A DNA stretch of 64,000 nt from JBOFBH01 sp051657715. GTDB taxonomy: Bacteria; Actinomycetota; Actinomycetes; Actinomycetales; Angustibacteraceae. The position numbers and the translations under genes are program-made. Below are positions 51,247-60,400 of this stretch, piece by piece. The notes below the pieces were generated by a model. That model was not told the origin of the DNA. It worked only from the letters and a program-made list of their open reading frames with translations, and ran no database searches. The stretch spans positions 58,433-122,432 of the forward strand of contig JBOFLF010000067.1 in the NCBI GenBank assembly GCA_051657715.1, written 5' to 3'. Positions within the stretch are counted from its first letter, which is position 1; every line of letters starts with the position of its first letter.

Positions 51247-51932
51247 CCGGCCGCCTCCCGATCGGTGTCGATGGCCGGGGGTTGGATCGTTACGATCCGA
51301 CCGTGGAGCTGCCCATGCCGACCGCCGAGGCCATGCGGTCGTGGGGCCGGCGGCTCGCCGAGCTGCTGCGGCCGGGGGACGTCGTGGTGGTCAGCGGCGA
51401 TCTCGGGGCCGGCAAGACCACGCTGGCCCAGGGTGTCGGTGATGGCCTGGGGGTGCGCGGCCCGGTGACGTCGCCGACGTTCGTCATCGCCCGGGTGCAC
51501 CCAAGCTTGGTGGCGGGTCCACCGCTGGTGCACGTGGACGCGTACCGGCTGGAGTCCATCGTCGAGGTGGACGACCTGGACCTGGACACCAGCCTGGACG
51601 GCGCGGTCATGGTCGTGGAGTGGGGGGAGGGCCTCGTCGAGGGGCTGGCACCGGACCGCCTGGAGGTCACCATCGTCCGACACCGGGGCGGGTCGCCCGG
51701 CCCGGACGGCGACGTCGACGACATCGGCCCGGACGAGCAGGACGAGCCCCGGCTGGTCCGGGTGCGTGCGGTCGGTGACCGCTGGGCGGGCGTCCAGCTC
51801 CCGGACGAGCCGACAAGCCCGCCAGCGGATCACACCAGCCTGCCAGGGGGTCGCCTCAGCCAGCCCGTGGCTCTCCCAGATCCGCCGACGGATGTCATCG
51901 TGGCGCCGTCGGCGGAACCGGCGGGGGGCTGA
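51243..51932 (+). CDS. tsaE: tRNA threonylcarbamoyladenosine ATPase TsaE
   Basis: A 229-residue P-loop protein with SGDLGAGKTTLAQGV (P-loop 55-59), TSPTFVIARVH, HVDAYRL and a Walker-type VVEWGEG. It energises the TsaB-TsaD complex that makes t6A37 in tRNA. The C-terminal 80 residues are low-complexity and not conserved. The GTG start overlaps the hydrolase stop. tsaB follows after one base. Confidence 0.92.
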   Translation: MTGRLPIGVDGRGLDRYDPTVELPMPTAEAMRSWGRRLAELLRPGDVVVVSGDLGAGKTTLAQGVGDGLGVRGPVTSPTFVIARVHPSLVAGPPLVHVDAYRLESIVEVDDLDLDTSLDGAVMVVEWGEGLVEGLAPDRLEVTIVRHRGGSPGPDGDVDDIGPDEQDEPRLVRVRAVGDRWAGVQLPDEPTSPPADHTSLPGGRLSQPVALPDPPTDVIVAPSAEPAGG

Positions 51933-51933
51933 G

Positions 51934-52869
51934 GTGCTGCTGCTGGCACTGGACACGGCCACCCCCGCGGTCACCGTGGCCGTGCACGACGGCACCACGG
52001 TCCTGGCCCGCCGCACGACAGTGGACGCCCAGCGCCACGGCGGGTTGCTCGCCCCGGCCCTCGCCCACGTGCTGCGGGATGCTGGCGCCACCCCGGGCGA
52101 GGTCACCGACGTGGTCGTCGGGACCGGGCCTGGCCCGTTCACCGGTCTGCGTGTGGGTTTGGTCACCGCGCAGACATGGGCGTCGGCCTGGGGGGTTCCG
52201 GTGCACGGGGTGTGCACCTTGGACGCGTTGGCCTGGCAGGCCTGCGCGGACGGCTCGGTGGGCAGGGCTGCAGGTGCTGGCGGCGGTGAGGGCGATCGAG
52301 CAGGCGATGCCGGAGAAGGCGGGCGGGAGAGCGTCTTCTTGGTGGCCACGGATGCACGGCGCCGGGAGGTGTACTGGGCCGGCTACCGGATCCTGATCGC
52401 CAATGCCAATGCCAATGCCAATGCCAATGCCAATGCCGATGCCGATGCCGATGCCGATGCCGATGCGCGGACCAGCGAGACCGACGCTGACGCCCGGACC
52501 AGCGAGACCGACGCTGGTGGCTGGACCAGCGGTACCGGTGCTGGTGACTGGACTAGGGGGACCCGTGCCGGTGCGCGGACTGGCGGGGTGGGATCCCCCG
52601 TGCAGGTACCGGAACGGGTCGCCGGCCCGGCGGTCGCCGCTGCGGCCGCTGTCCCGCGGGCGGGTCGGCCGGTGGTCGGTCGGGGCGCCGACCTCTACCC
52701 GGATGCCCTCGGCCCGCGAGTCGGCCCGATCGACCCGGACGCCGGTGCGCTGGCGGCCTGCGCGGTGTACGCGCTCGCCGCCGGGTCGGACCTGTCGGAC
52801 CTGACCCCGCGCTACCTGCGGCGCCCCGACGTGCACGTCGGCGGCGGGCGCAAGAGCGTCCTCGGCTGA
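51934..52869 (+). CDS. tsaB: tRNA threonylcarbamoyladenosine protein TsaB
   Basis: A 311-residue TsaB of the ASKHA fold, with LLALDTATPAVTVAV at the start and GTGPGPFTGLRVGL. It pairs with TsaD in t6A synthesis. Residues about 156-223 are an insertion. It includes eleven hexanucleotide units (six GCCAAT, five GCCGAT) encoding alternating Asn-Ala then Asp-Ala, followed by longer SETDADART-type repeats. The family is usually about 220 residues, so the extra length is mostly this insertion. Confidence 0.92.
   Translation: MLLLALDTATPAVTVAVHDGTTVLARRTTVDAQRHGGLLAPALAHVLRDAGATPGEVTDVVVGTGPGPFTGLRVGLVTAQTWASAWGVPVHGVCTLDALAWQACADGSVGRAAGAGGGEGDRAGDAGEGGRESVFLVATDARRREVYWAGYRILIANANANANANANADADADADADARTSETDADARTSETDAGGWTSGTGAGDWTRGTRAGARTGGVGSPVQVPERVAGPAVAAAAAVPRAGRPVVGRGADLYPDALGPRVGPIDPDAGALAACAVYALAAGSDLSDLTPRYLRRPDVHVGGGRKSVLG
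52399..52464. repeat. Hexanucleotide microsatellite in tsaB
   Basis: GCCAAT is repeated six times (52399-52434), then GCCGAT five times (52435-52464), all in frame. One base change distinguishes the two blocks, so a point mutation was followed by further expansion. Confidence 0.95.
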
Positions 52870-52879
52870 CCTGACGACC

Positions 52880-53659
52880 ATGCCCGCCAGTCCGACCGGT
52901 CGTCCCGCCACCCCGGCCAGCGGCACCCCGGCCAGCGGCACCCCGGCCAGCGGCACCGCCGCGAAGGCACCTGCCGGGTCGAACGGTGGGTCGGTGGCCG
53001 GGCGTGGATCGGCCGGGTCGCCACGACACCAGTTGCCTCCCGAGCTCGCGATGGAGCCGGTGCGCTGGTGGCACCTCGCTCGTCTCGCCGAGCTGGAGGT
53101 GGAGCTGTTCGGCCCGGACGCCTGGAGCCACGAGACCTGGTGGGGTGAGCTGGCCCGCCCGGACCGCCACTACCTGGTGCTCGCCCCCGACCCGAGCGAC
53201 CGCTGCCCGAGCGGCCAGGTCGACGGTGGCCAGGTCGACGGTGGCCAGGTCGACGGTGGCCAGGTCGACGGTGGCCAGGTCGACGGTGGCCAGGTCGACG
53301 GTGGCCAGGTCGACGGTGGCCAGGTCGCGAGTAGCGGCCGCGACCAGCCCCGTGACCGCGTGGTGGCCGGGTACGGCGGGATCGCCGTCCAAGGCGGCGA
53401 GGCCGACCTGATGACCCTCGCCGTGGTCCCCGAGCATCGCGGCACCGGCCTCGGCCGGACGCTCCTCGACGCCCTGCTGCACGCTGCTCACGAGCGGGGA
53501 GCTCGGCGGATGACGTTGGAGGTCAGGGCCGACAACGCCTCGGCCCGTCGGCTCTACGAGCGTGCCGGCTTCGAGCGGCTCGGCATCCGGCGGGGCTACT
53601 ACCGAGGCCAGGACGGTTCCCCGGTGGACGCCCTCATGCTGCGGCGAGCGCTGCCCTGA
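52880..53659 (+). CDS. rimI: RimI-like GNAT acetyltransferase with repeat insertions
   Basis: A 259-residue protein. The GNAT core has MEPVRWWHLARLAELEVELF, then DLMTLAVVPEHRGTGLGRTL and ARRLYERAGFERLGIRRGYY, as in ribosomal S18-alanine acetyltransferases, which usually follow tsaB. Before it lies a 50-residue disordered N-terminus with three 15-bp repeats encoding TPASG. Between strands 3 and 4 there is an array of seven 15-bp units encoding GQVDG. The RimI role is inferred from homology and gene order. Confidence 0.88.
   Translation: MPASPTGRPATPASGTPASGTPASGTAAKAPAGSNGGSVAGRGSAGSPRHQLPPELAMEPVRWWHLARLAELEVELFGPDAWSHETWWGELARPDRHYLVLAPDPSDRCPSGQVDGGQVDGGQVDGGQVDGGQVDGGQVDGGQVDGGQVASSGRDQPRDRVVAGYGGIAVQGGEADLMTLAVVPEHRGTGLGRTLLDALLHAAHERGARRMTLEVRADNASARRLYERAGFERLGIRRGYYRGQDGSPVDALMLRRALP
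53213..53317. repeat. Seven-copy 15-bp minisatellite in the rimI-like gene
   Basis: GGCCAGGTCGACGGT is present seven times without mismatch from 53213 to 53317, in frame. Perfect identity suggests recent expansion and likely length variation between strains. Confidence 0.95.
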
Positions 53660-53789
53660 CTTTGTTGCAAGAACTATAAAGAGCGCGAGCGGGCAGTGGC
53701 CCGCCGCCTCGGCACCAACGACCGGACGGTCGGCCACTCGCTGCCGGCCAAGCGGCGCTCGTCCATGAGGTAGTCACGGCCATCGGCGA

Positions 53790-54797
53790 TCAGCCGCGGG
53801 GGCTGTTGGAGACGTCGCTGGGGCCGCGCCAGGTGTCCGCTCGAACGGCGCTGCGTCGTGCGCTGGCCAGCTGGCCCAGCCGGTCCTGGCTGATCGCGAT
53901 GCCGAGGACGACGACCAGTGCTCCGACGGGCTCGGACCACGAGACCCGCTCGTCCAGCACGACGATCCCGGCCAGGACGCCGACCAGCGGGGTCAGGTAG
54001 GTGACGGTCGAGGCGGTGGTGGCGCTCCAGCTGTTGACGACGTTGGTGTTCCACACGTAGGCGAGCCCGGTGCCGAGAACCCCGAGGGCAGCCATCGCGA
54101 GGAGCACCCGCGGGGTGAGCCGCGCCGGCTCCGTCGCGAGCCACGGCGACAGTGCCGCCACCACCACAGCCGCGAGCCCCACCTGCACGGTCGCCGCGGG
54201 AACCGCGGGAACGCCGAGCGGGGAGACGAACCTGCGCAGGTACACGAACGCGACGCCGTAGCTGAGCGTCGCCGTCAGGCAGGCCAGGTGCCCCCACGTC
54301 GCCAGTGAGTCACCTGTCCCCTCGGCGCCGACACGTAGCCCGGTGTGCCAGGGCGCGAGCACGATGACGACGCCGAGGAACCCGGTGGCCAGGCCGGCCA
54401 GGCGGGTGCGGGTAGGGCGTTCGGCCGGCAGTGCAGCCACCGCCACCAGCATGGTCATCAGCGGGGTCGTGGCGTTCAGGATGCTGGCGATGCCGGAGGA
54501 GATGTGCTGCTGCGCCCAGGCGAACAGCAGGAACGGGAACACGCACAGCAGCACCGCGACAGCGAGCAGGTGGCCCCAGGCCCTGATGTCGCGTGGCAGC
54601 GCTTGCCGGGTGGCAGCGCAGATCAGTGCCAGTGCGGCAGCGCCAGCGCCGAGCCGGCCCAGCACCACCTGCCCCGGCGAGAGCCCCTCCAGCCCGATCG
54701 CGATGAACAGGAAGCTGGTACCCCAGGTGCACGCCAACGCCGCGTACTGCGCCGACACCCGCCAGGTACGTCCGTCATGTCGTCCGATCGGGCTCAC
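53790..54797 (-). CDS. EamA-family (DMT) transporter
   Basis: A 335-residue protein with ten predicted membrane segments in two EamA repeats. The first repeat begins QYAALACTWGTSFLFIAIGL and the second includes ATWGHLACLTATLSYGVAFV. The C-terminus VLDERVSWSEPVGALVVVLG is typical. Substrate is unknown, and many export amino acids or metabolites. The GTG at 54797 has GGGAGGAG upstream. Confidence 0.88.
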   Translation of the reverse strand: MSPIGRHDGRTWRVSAQYAALACTWGTSFLFIAIGLEGLSPGQVVLGRLGAGAAALALICAATRQALPRDIRAWGHLLAVAVLLCVFPFLLFAWAQQHISSGIASILNATTPLMTMLVAVAALPAERPTRTRLAGLATGFLGVVIVLAPWHTGLRVGAEGTGDSLATWGHLACLTATLSYGVAFVYLRRFVSPLGVPAVPAATVQVGLAAVVVAALSPWLATEPARLTPRVLLAMAALGVLGTGLAYVWNTNVVNSWSATTASTVTYLTPLVGVLAGIVVLDERVSWSEPVGALVVVLGIAISQDRLGQLASARRSAVRADTWRGPSDVSNSPRG

Positions 54798-55259
54798 GCT
54801 CCTCCCGTGCCATGCGTCACCGTCCAGGTACCTAACGCCCCGAGGTGCGGTTGTGTGAGGCGACAGTCTTTCGACGTACCAGCCCCCGAGCCGCGCCGGT
54901 TCACCGTCGGCCTCCACCATGCGTTGAGATGGACGCCAAGGCGCTCGGCTGTCCCATCGGCCCTGCACGAGCGGGTCGCCCCGTTCTATGAATCCCTCGG
55001 TTTCCGGCGGGTGCCGGGCAGCTTGGTTGGTGACTCCGGTGTTCGACTTTCTCCACCGTGCCACTCCGGCGCTCCGACCCTCAGGACCGGGTGGAGTTAC
55101 CCGCCAGCGTGTATCAGGTGGTGGAGGCGATGGAGCAGGGTGTCCTGGACTGGATGACCCCTCGGCTCATCGGCCGGGACGACGGCCACCGCCGCGAGCA
55201 AGCGCTCGGGTGCTGGCCCAGCCGGACGGTTTGCTGCTGCTGCGCCAGCTGCTCGCGTC
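54798..55259. pseudogene. Gene debris between the EamA and LysE genes
   Basis: No intact gene is present in these 462 bases. Two short plus-strand pieces look coding. HERVAPFYESLGFRRVPG (about 54966-55020) resembles the C-terminal motif of a GNAT protein. ELPASVYQVVEAMEQG (about 55092-55140) resembles the start of an excisionase-type antitoxin. They are in different frames and lack the rest of their domains, so they are probably decayed remains. Confidence 0.4.
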
Positions 55260-55859
55260 CTACCCGCTCCTGACGAGCTTGGCTGCCAGGGCGAACATCA
55301 CCACTGCGATGAGGACGTCGATGATCCGCCACACGGACGGTCGGCCCAGCGGGGTCGCCAGTGCCCGGGCGCCGAAACCCAGGAGCGAGAACCACACGAC
55401 GCTGCCCAACGCGGCCCCGGCCGCGAACAGCCACCGATCCGTTGCCCCGTACTGGTTGGCCAGGTTTCCCACCATCACCACTGTGTCCAGGTAGACGTGT
55501 GGGTTGAGGTACGTCAGCGCGAGAGTCGTCGTGACCACCGAACCGGCGGTGGTGGCGTCGCTCGCGCCGAGGGCGCGTCCGAGGTAGGCCGATCGCAGCG
55601 AGCTCACCCCGAACCACGTCAGGTAGACGGCGCCGAACCACGTCAAGGCAGTGAGCAGCCACGGCAGCCTGGTCACCAGTGCCCCGACCCCGGCCGTTCC
55701 CGCGACGATGAGCAGCGCGTCGCTGACCATGCAGATGATGGCGACCGTCCCGACGTGCTCGCGCCGTACCCCTTGTCGCAGGACGAAGGCATTCTGGGCG
55801 CCGATGGCGACGATCAGCGACATCCCGAGAGCGAGGCCTGACGCCGCCGTGCTGATCAC
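55260..55859 (-). CDS. LysE/ArgO-type amino acid exporter
   Basis: A 199-residue membrane protein with six hydrophobic segments. GMSLIVAIGAQNAFVLRQG is the family signature near the N-terminus and LALTYLNPHVYLDTVV the conserved middle motif. It exports lysine or arginine. It is divergent from a LysG-like regulator with a 70-base gap, the classic lysE/lysG arrangement. Confidence 0.93.
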   Translation of the reverse strand: MISTAASGLALGMSLIVAIGAQNAFVLRQGVRREHVGTVAIICMVSDALLIVAGTAGVGALVTRLPWLLTALTWFGAVYLTWFGVSSLRSAYLGRALGASDATTAGSVVTTTLALTYLNPHVYLDTVVMVGNLANQYGATDRWLFAAGAALGSVVWFSLLGFGARALATPLGRPSVWRIIDVLIAVVMFALAAKLVRSG

Positions 55860-55929
55860 CGACCCATCGTGGACCGAGGGCTCAAGTGAAGTCTAGTGAA
55901 TGATTCTCTGGTCAGATTAGGCTTGCTTC

Positions 55930-56844
55930 ATGCAGCTGGATCAGCTCCGAGCCTTGGTGGCGATCGCCGACACCGGGAGCTTCGACGCCGCGGCCACCGC
56001 GCTCCGGGTCACCCCGTCCGCGGTCAGCCAGCGGATCAAGGCGCTGGAGTCATCGGTCGGGCACGTCGTCGTGCGCCGTCACACGCCATGCGCGGTCACC
56101 GCGGCCGGTGCGGTCCTGCTGCGCATGGCCAGAGAGGTCGCGGTGCTCGAGACCGAGTCGCGGGCGCAGCTGGGAGGCGGTGCGAGCGCGATGCCGATGG
56201 CCGTCGCCGTCAACGCCGATTCGCTCGCCACCTGGTTCCGCCCGGTGCTCGGCGCTGCCGCCACGTGGCCGGACGTCGTGTTGCGCATCGAGCTCGAGGA
56301 CGAGAGCCACAGCGTGCGCTTGCTGCGTTCTGGGGAGGTGGTCGGCGCGGTGAGTGATCAGGCTGGTCCGGTGAGCGGGTGTCGGGCGGAGCCGCTCGGA
56401 ACGATGCGGTACCTGCCCGTGGCGACTCCGGCGCTGCGCGCGAGGTACGCCAGGGGCAACCACGTCGACTGGGCGACGATGCCCTGTCTGCTGTTCAACG
56501 CCAAGGACGACCTCGCCGCGGTGTTCCTCGGGTCCCGAGGCGTCGAGGTGAGTCCGCCGACCCCCCACGTGCCTTCCTCGACAGGTTTTCGCGACGCGGT
56601 CCTCGCCGGCCTCGGGTGGGGCATGCTCCCTGAGGCGCAGTGCACCGAAGCCCTCGCCGACGGCCGGCTGGTCCAGCTGGTGCGGGCACATCACGACGTC
56701 GACCTTCGCTGGCACGTGTGGCGTCTGCCCTCACCACGGATCGCCCGCGTGTCCTTCGCGATCCACGAAGCCGCGCGACACGGTCTGCGTCGACCACAGG
56801 CGCGCCGGCCGAGTCGTCGAGGTCGTGCGGCAGGGGACGGCTGA
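55930..56844 (+). CDS. LysR-family regulator, LysG/ArgP type
   Basis: A 304-residue protein. The winged helix-turn-helix is in residues 1-60 (MQLDQLRALVAIADTGSFDA, TPSAVSQRIKALE), followed by a periplasmic-binding-like effector domain. The pairing with lysE indicates that it senses basic amino acids and activates the exporter. The last 20 residues are Arg/Gly-rich. Confidence 0.92.
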   Translation: MQLDQLRALVAIADTGSFDAAATALRVTPSAVSQRIKALESSVGHVVVRRHTPCAVTAAGAVLLRMAREVAVLETESRAQLGGGASAMPMAVAVNADSLATWFRPVLGAAATWPDVVLRIELEDESHSVRLLRSGEVVGAVSDQAGPVSGCRAEPLGTMRYLPVATPALRARYARGNHVDWATMPCLLFNAKDDLAAVFLGSRGVEVSPPTPHVPSSTGFRDAVLAGLGWGMLPEAQCTEALADGRLVQLVRAHHDVDLRWHVWRLPSPRIARVSFAIHEAARHGLRRPQARRPSRRGRAAGDG

Positions 56845-56955
56845 GCTCTTCGACGACCTGCTGGCGGCGTTGGACGCTCCAGCTTGACCCAACCGGAACC
56901 TGGCCCGTGCTGCCCGACGCGCCCGTGATGTCGTCGTCCGGGAATGACCGTCAGC

Positions 56956-57355
56956 TCAGCGAGGCCCGAGGCCGGTGCGACCGTCGAGCAGTTCTCGCAC
57001 CACGTCAAGGTGGCCGGCGTGCCGAGCTGTTTCCTCGATCATGTGCAGGACGATCCGACGCAGATCAGTGGTCTGCGCAGCGAGCACGGGGTCGTACCGG
57101 TGGGTGGCGACGGCGGCCGTCGACAAGGCCGTAGTGGAGAGGATCTCTCGCGATCGCCGACACTGGTCGCGGTAGAAGGCGAAGACCTCCGGTGTCGGGT
57201 GATCGGTCTCCAACGGGCCGGAGTCCGGATCGTCCGGCGGCCAGGGCAGGGCGGTGGTGTCGCCGAGCAACACCTCCTGAAACCAGTGCCGCTCGGCGTA
57301 CCCCAGGTGCTCGACCAGGCCGATCGGGGTCGGAGCCGGACGACGAGCACGTCTT
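56956..57355 (-). pseudogene. DinB/DUF664-family protein, 5'-truncated
   Basis: The frame encodes PTPIGLVEHLGYAERHWFQE and ends with VLHMIEETARHAGHLDVVRE followed by LLDGRTG, both conserved in mycothiol-dependent DinB-like proteins. The expected N-terminal helix of about 35 residues is missing. The sequence before the homology is not DinB-like and runs into the start of the divergent helicase gene. No good start codon lies near the break. It is probably a relic cut off by rearrangement. Confidence 0.6.
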
Positions 57356-57407
57356 GGCAGCCGCAGCCTTGGCAGGAGAAAGAGTCCCTGGCGCGTAGGC
57401 TGCTGCG

Positions 57408-60400
57408 GTGGTTCAGCGGGACGGTGGTCGCAGCTCGGCCACCGAGGGGGAGATACCGGACCGGCATCGCCGACCTCGGCGTCGGCGAGGGGCTCGTGCC
57501 GACACCCCGGCCACACGTCGCGGGGGCCAGGGTGCGGGCCGTGGGGCGTTGACGACGGAGCAGGTGGCGGCGCGGCGGGCGAGCGTGCCGGTGATCCGGT
57601 ACCCCGACCTGCCGGTCACCGCCGTGCGGGACAAGATCGCCGCGCTGATCCGGGAGCACCAGGTCGTGGTCGTGGCGGGGGAGACCGGGTCCGGCAAGAC
57701 CACCCAGCTGCCGAAGATCTGCCTGGAGCTGGGGCGCGGCGTGACCGGCACGATCGGGCACACCCAGCCGCGTCGGATCGCCGCCCGCACGGTCGCCGAG
57801 CGGATCGCGCAGGAGCTCGGCACCACGGTGGGGGATCTGGTCGGCTGGACGGTGCGGTTCACCGACCGGGCCGGCCCGCGGACCCTGGTCCGGGTGCTCA
57901 CCGACGGCATCCTGCTGGCCGAGATCCAGCGGGACCGGATGCTGTCGCGCTACGACACGATCATCGTCGACGAGGCGCACGAGCGGTCGCTGAACGTCGA
58001 CTTCCTGCTCGGATACCTCAAGCGGCTGCTGCCCCGGCGCCCGGATCTGAAGGTCATCGTGACGTCCGCGACGATCGACCCGGCGCGGTTCTCCGCGTAC
58101 TTCGACGACGCGCCGGTGGTGCAGGTGTCTGGGCGGACGTACCCGGTGCAGGTCCGCTATCGGCCGCTCCTCGAACACGCTGCGCCGCAAGGGAAGACGG
58201 CTGCAGCTGATAGTTCGGCCGCCGGTCTTGCGGGCAAGGTGGCCGGTCGTGCCGACAAGACCGCCGACGGCGCCGACCAGCCCGACAGGACTGCCGGCGG
58301 CCGTGCTCGCGGTAGGGGCGACGGCATCAAGGGAGTAGGCACGGGAGAACGTGACCAGGTGCAGGCCATCTGTGACGCGGTCGTGGAGCTGGCCGGCGAG
58401 GGTCCGGGGGACGTGCTGGTGTTCCTGTCCGGGGAGCGGGAGATCCGGGATGCCGCGGACGCGGTCCGCGCGTTGGCGCAGCGGGAGCCACGGCTGCGCG
58501 GGACCGAGGTGCTGCCGCTGTACGCGCGGCTGACGTCGGCCGAGCAGCACCGGGTGTTCGCCCCGCACACCGCGCGCCGGGTAGTGCTGGCCACGAACGT
58601 CGCGGAGACGTCGTTGACCGTGCCGGGCATCCGGTACGTCGTGGACGCCGGGACTGCGCGGACCTCCCGCTACAGCAGGCGGCTGAAGGTGCAGCGGCTG
58701 CCGATCGAGCCGATCTCCCAGGCATCCGCGGACCAGCGGGCCGGCCGGTGCGGCCGGGTCGCGGACGGCATCTGCGTCCGGCTGTACAGCGAGCAGGACT
58801 ACGCGGCCCGCCCGCGGTTCACCGAGCCGGAGATCCTGCGCACCAACCTCGCCGCGGTCATCCTGCAGATGACCGCCCTCGGCCTCGGGGACATCGCCGC
58901 GTTCCCGTTCCTGGAGCCGCCGGACCGCCGGGACGTGCGGGACGGCGTGCAGCTGCTGCACGAGCTGGGCGCTATCGACCCGGACCAGCCGGACCCGCGG
59001 CGCCGGCTCACCGCGACCGGCCGGCAGCTCGCCCAGCTGCCGGTGGACCCGCGGATCGGCCGGATGGTGGTGCAGGCCCACCGGGAGGGGTGCCTGCCCG
59101 AGGTGCTGGTGCTCGCCGCGGCGTTGTCCATCCAGGACCCACGGGAGCGCCCGGTCGACGCACAGACCCAGGCCGACCAGCGGCACGTCCGGTTCCGCGA
59201 CCCGACGTCCGACTTCATCACCTGGCTGAACCTGTGGGACCACCTGCGTGAGCGGCAGGAAGCATTGTCCGGCGACGGGTTCCGCCGGATGTGCCGCGAG
59301 GAGTACCTGCACTACCTGCGGATCCGGGAGTGGCAGGACGTGCAGGCCCAACTCCGCCAGGTGTGCCGGGAGCTGAACCTCGGCGGTTCACCTGCTGAGA
59401 CGTCTGTCTCGACTTCGTCGCTGTCAGGTTCTGCGGCGGAGTCTTCGTCGTCGCCTGCGAGGGATTCTTCGCCATCGGTGCTAGGCGAGCCCGCCGTGCG
59501 GGGGGACCGGGCGGACCGGGTGCATCGCGCGGTGCTCGCCGGGCTGCTGTCGCACATCGGGTTGCGCGACGACCGGACCCGGGACTACCTCGGCGCCCGC
59601 GGTGCCCGGTTCGCGCTGTGGCCCGGTTCGGCGCTGGCCCGCAAGCCACCCGACCTGGTGGTGGCGGCGGAGCTGGTGGAGACCTCGCGGTTGTGGGCTC
59701 GTACCGTGGCCCGGGTCGACGCGGCCTGGGTGGAGGTGCTGGCGCCGCCACACCTGCTGCGGCGCGGCTATTCCGAGCCGCACTGGAGCAGCCGCCGGGC
59801 CGCGGCGATGGCCCGCGAACGGGTCACCGTGTACGGCGTCCCGCTGGTCGCCGACCGGCTGGTCGGGTACGCCCGGGTGGACCCGGTGGCCTCCCGCGAG
59901 CTGTTCATCCGGCATGCGCTGGTGGAGGGGGACTGGCGCACCCAGCACCGGTTTTTCCACGACAACCGGGAGCTGCTGGACGACGTCGAGGCGTTGCAGG
60001 AGCGGACCCGTCGGCACGACCTGCTGGTCGAGGATCAGGTGCTGTACGACTTCTACGACGCCCGGATCCCCGCGGACGTGGTGTCCGGCCGGCACTTCGA
60101 CGCCTGGTGGAAGCGGCGTGCTGCGGGCGGCGACGACCTGCAGCTGCTGACGTTCCCCCGGGAGCTGGTGCTGCGAACAGGCGACGACATCGGCGGAGTC
60201 GACGACGAGGCGTACCCGACCTCGTGGACGGTGCCCACCGCGGACGGTCCGGTGACCGTGCCGGTCACCTACCAGTTCGAGCCGGGCGTGGCGGCGGACG
60301 GCGTCACCGTGCACGTCCCGCTGCCGGTGCTGGGCCGGGTGTCGCCGCAGCCGTTCGCCTGGCAGGTGCCCGGCCTGCGCCACGAGCTGGTCACCCAGCT

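Noticed and set aside
53213..53317. Regular repeats as a CRISPR array
   Set aside because: The units are 15 bp, contiguous, without spacers and in frame inside a GNAT gene.
53660..53789. A possible small gene between rimI and the EamA gene
   Set aside because: The 130 bases have no start with ribosome-binding site and no recognisable protein motif.
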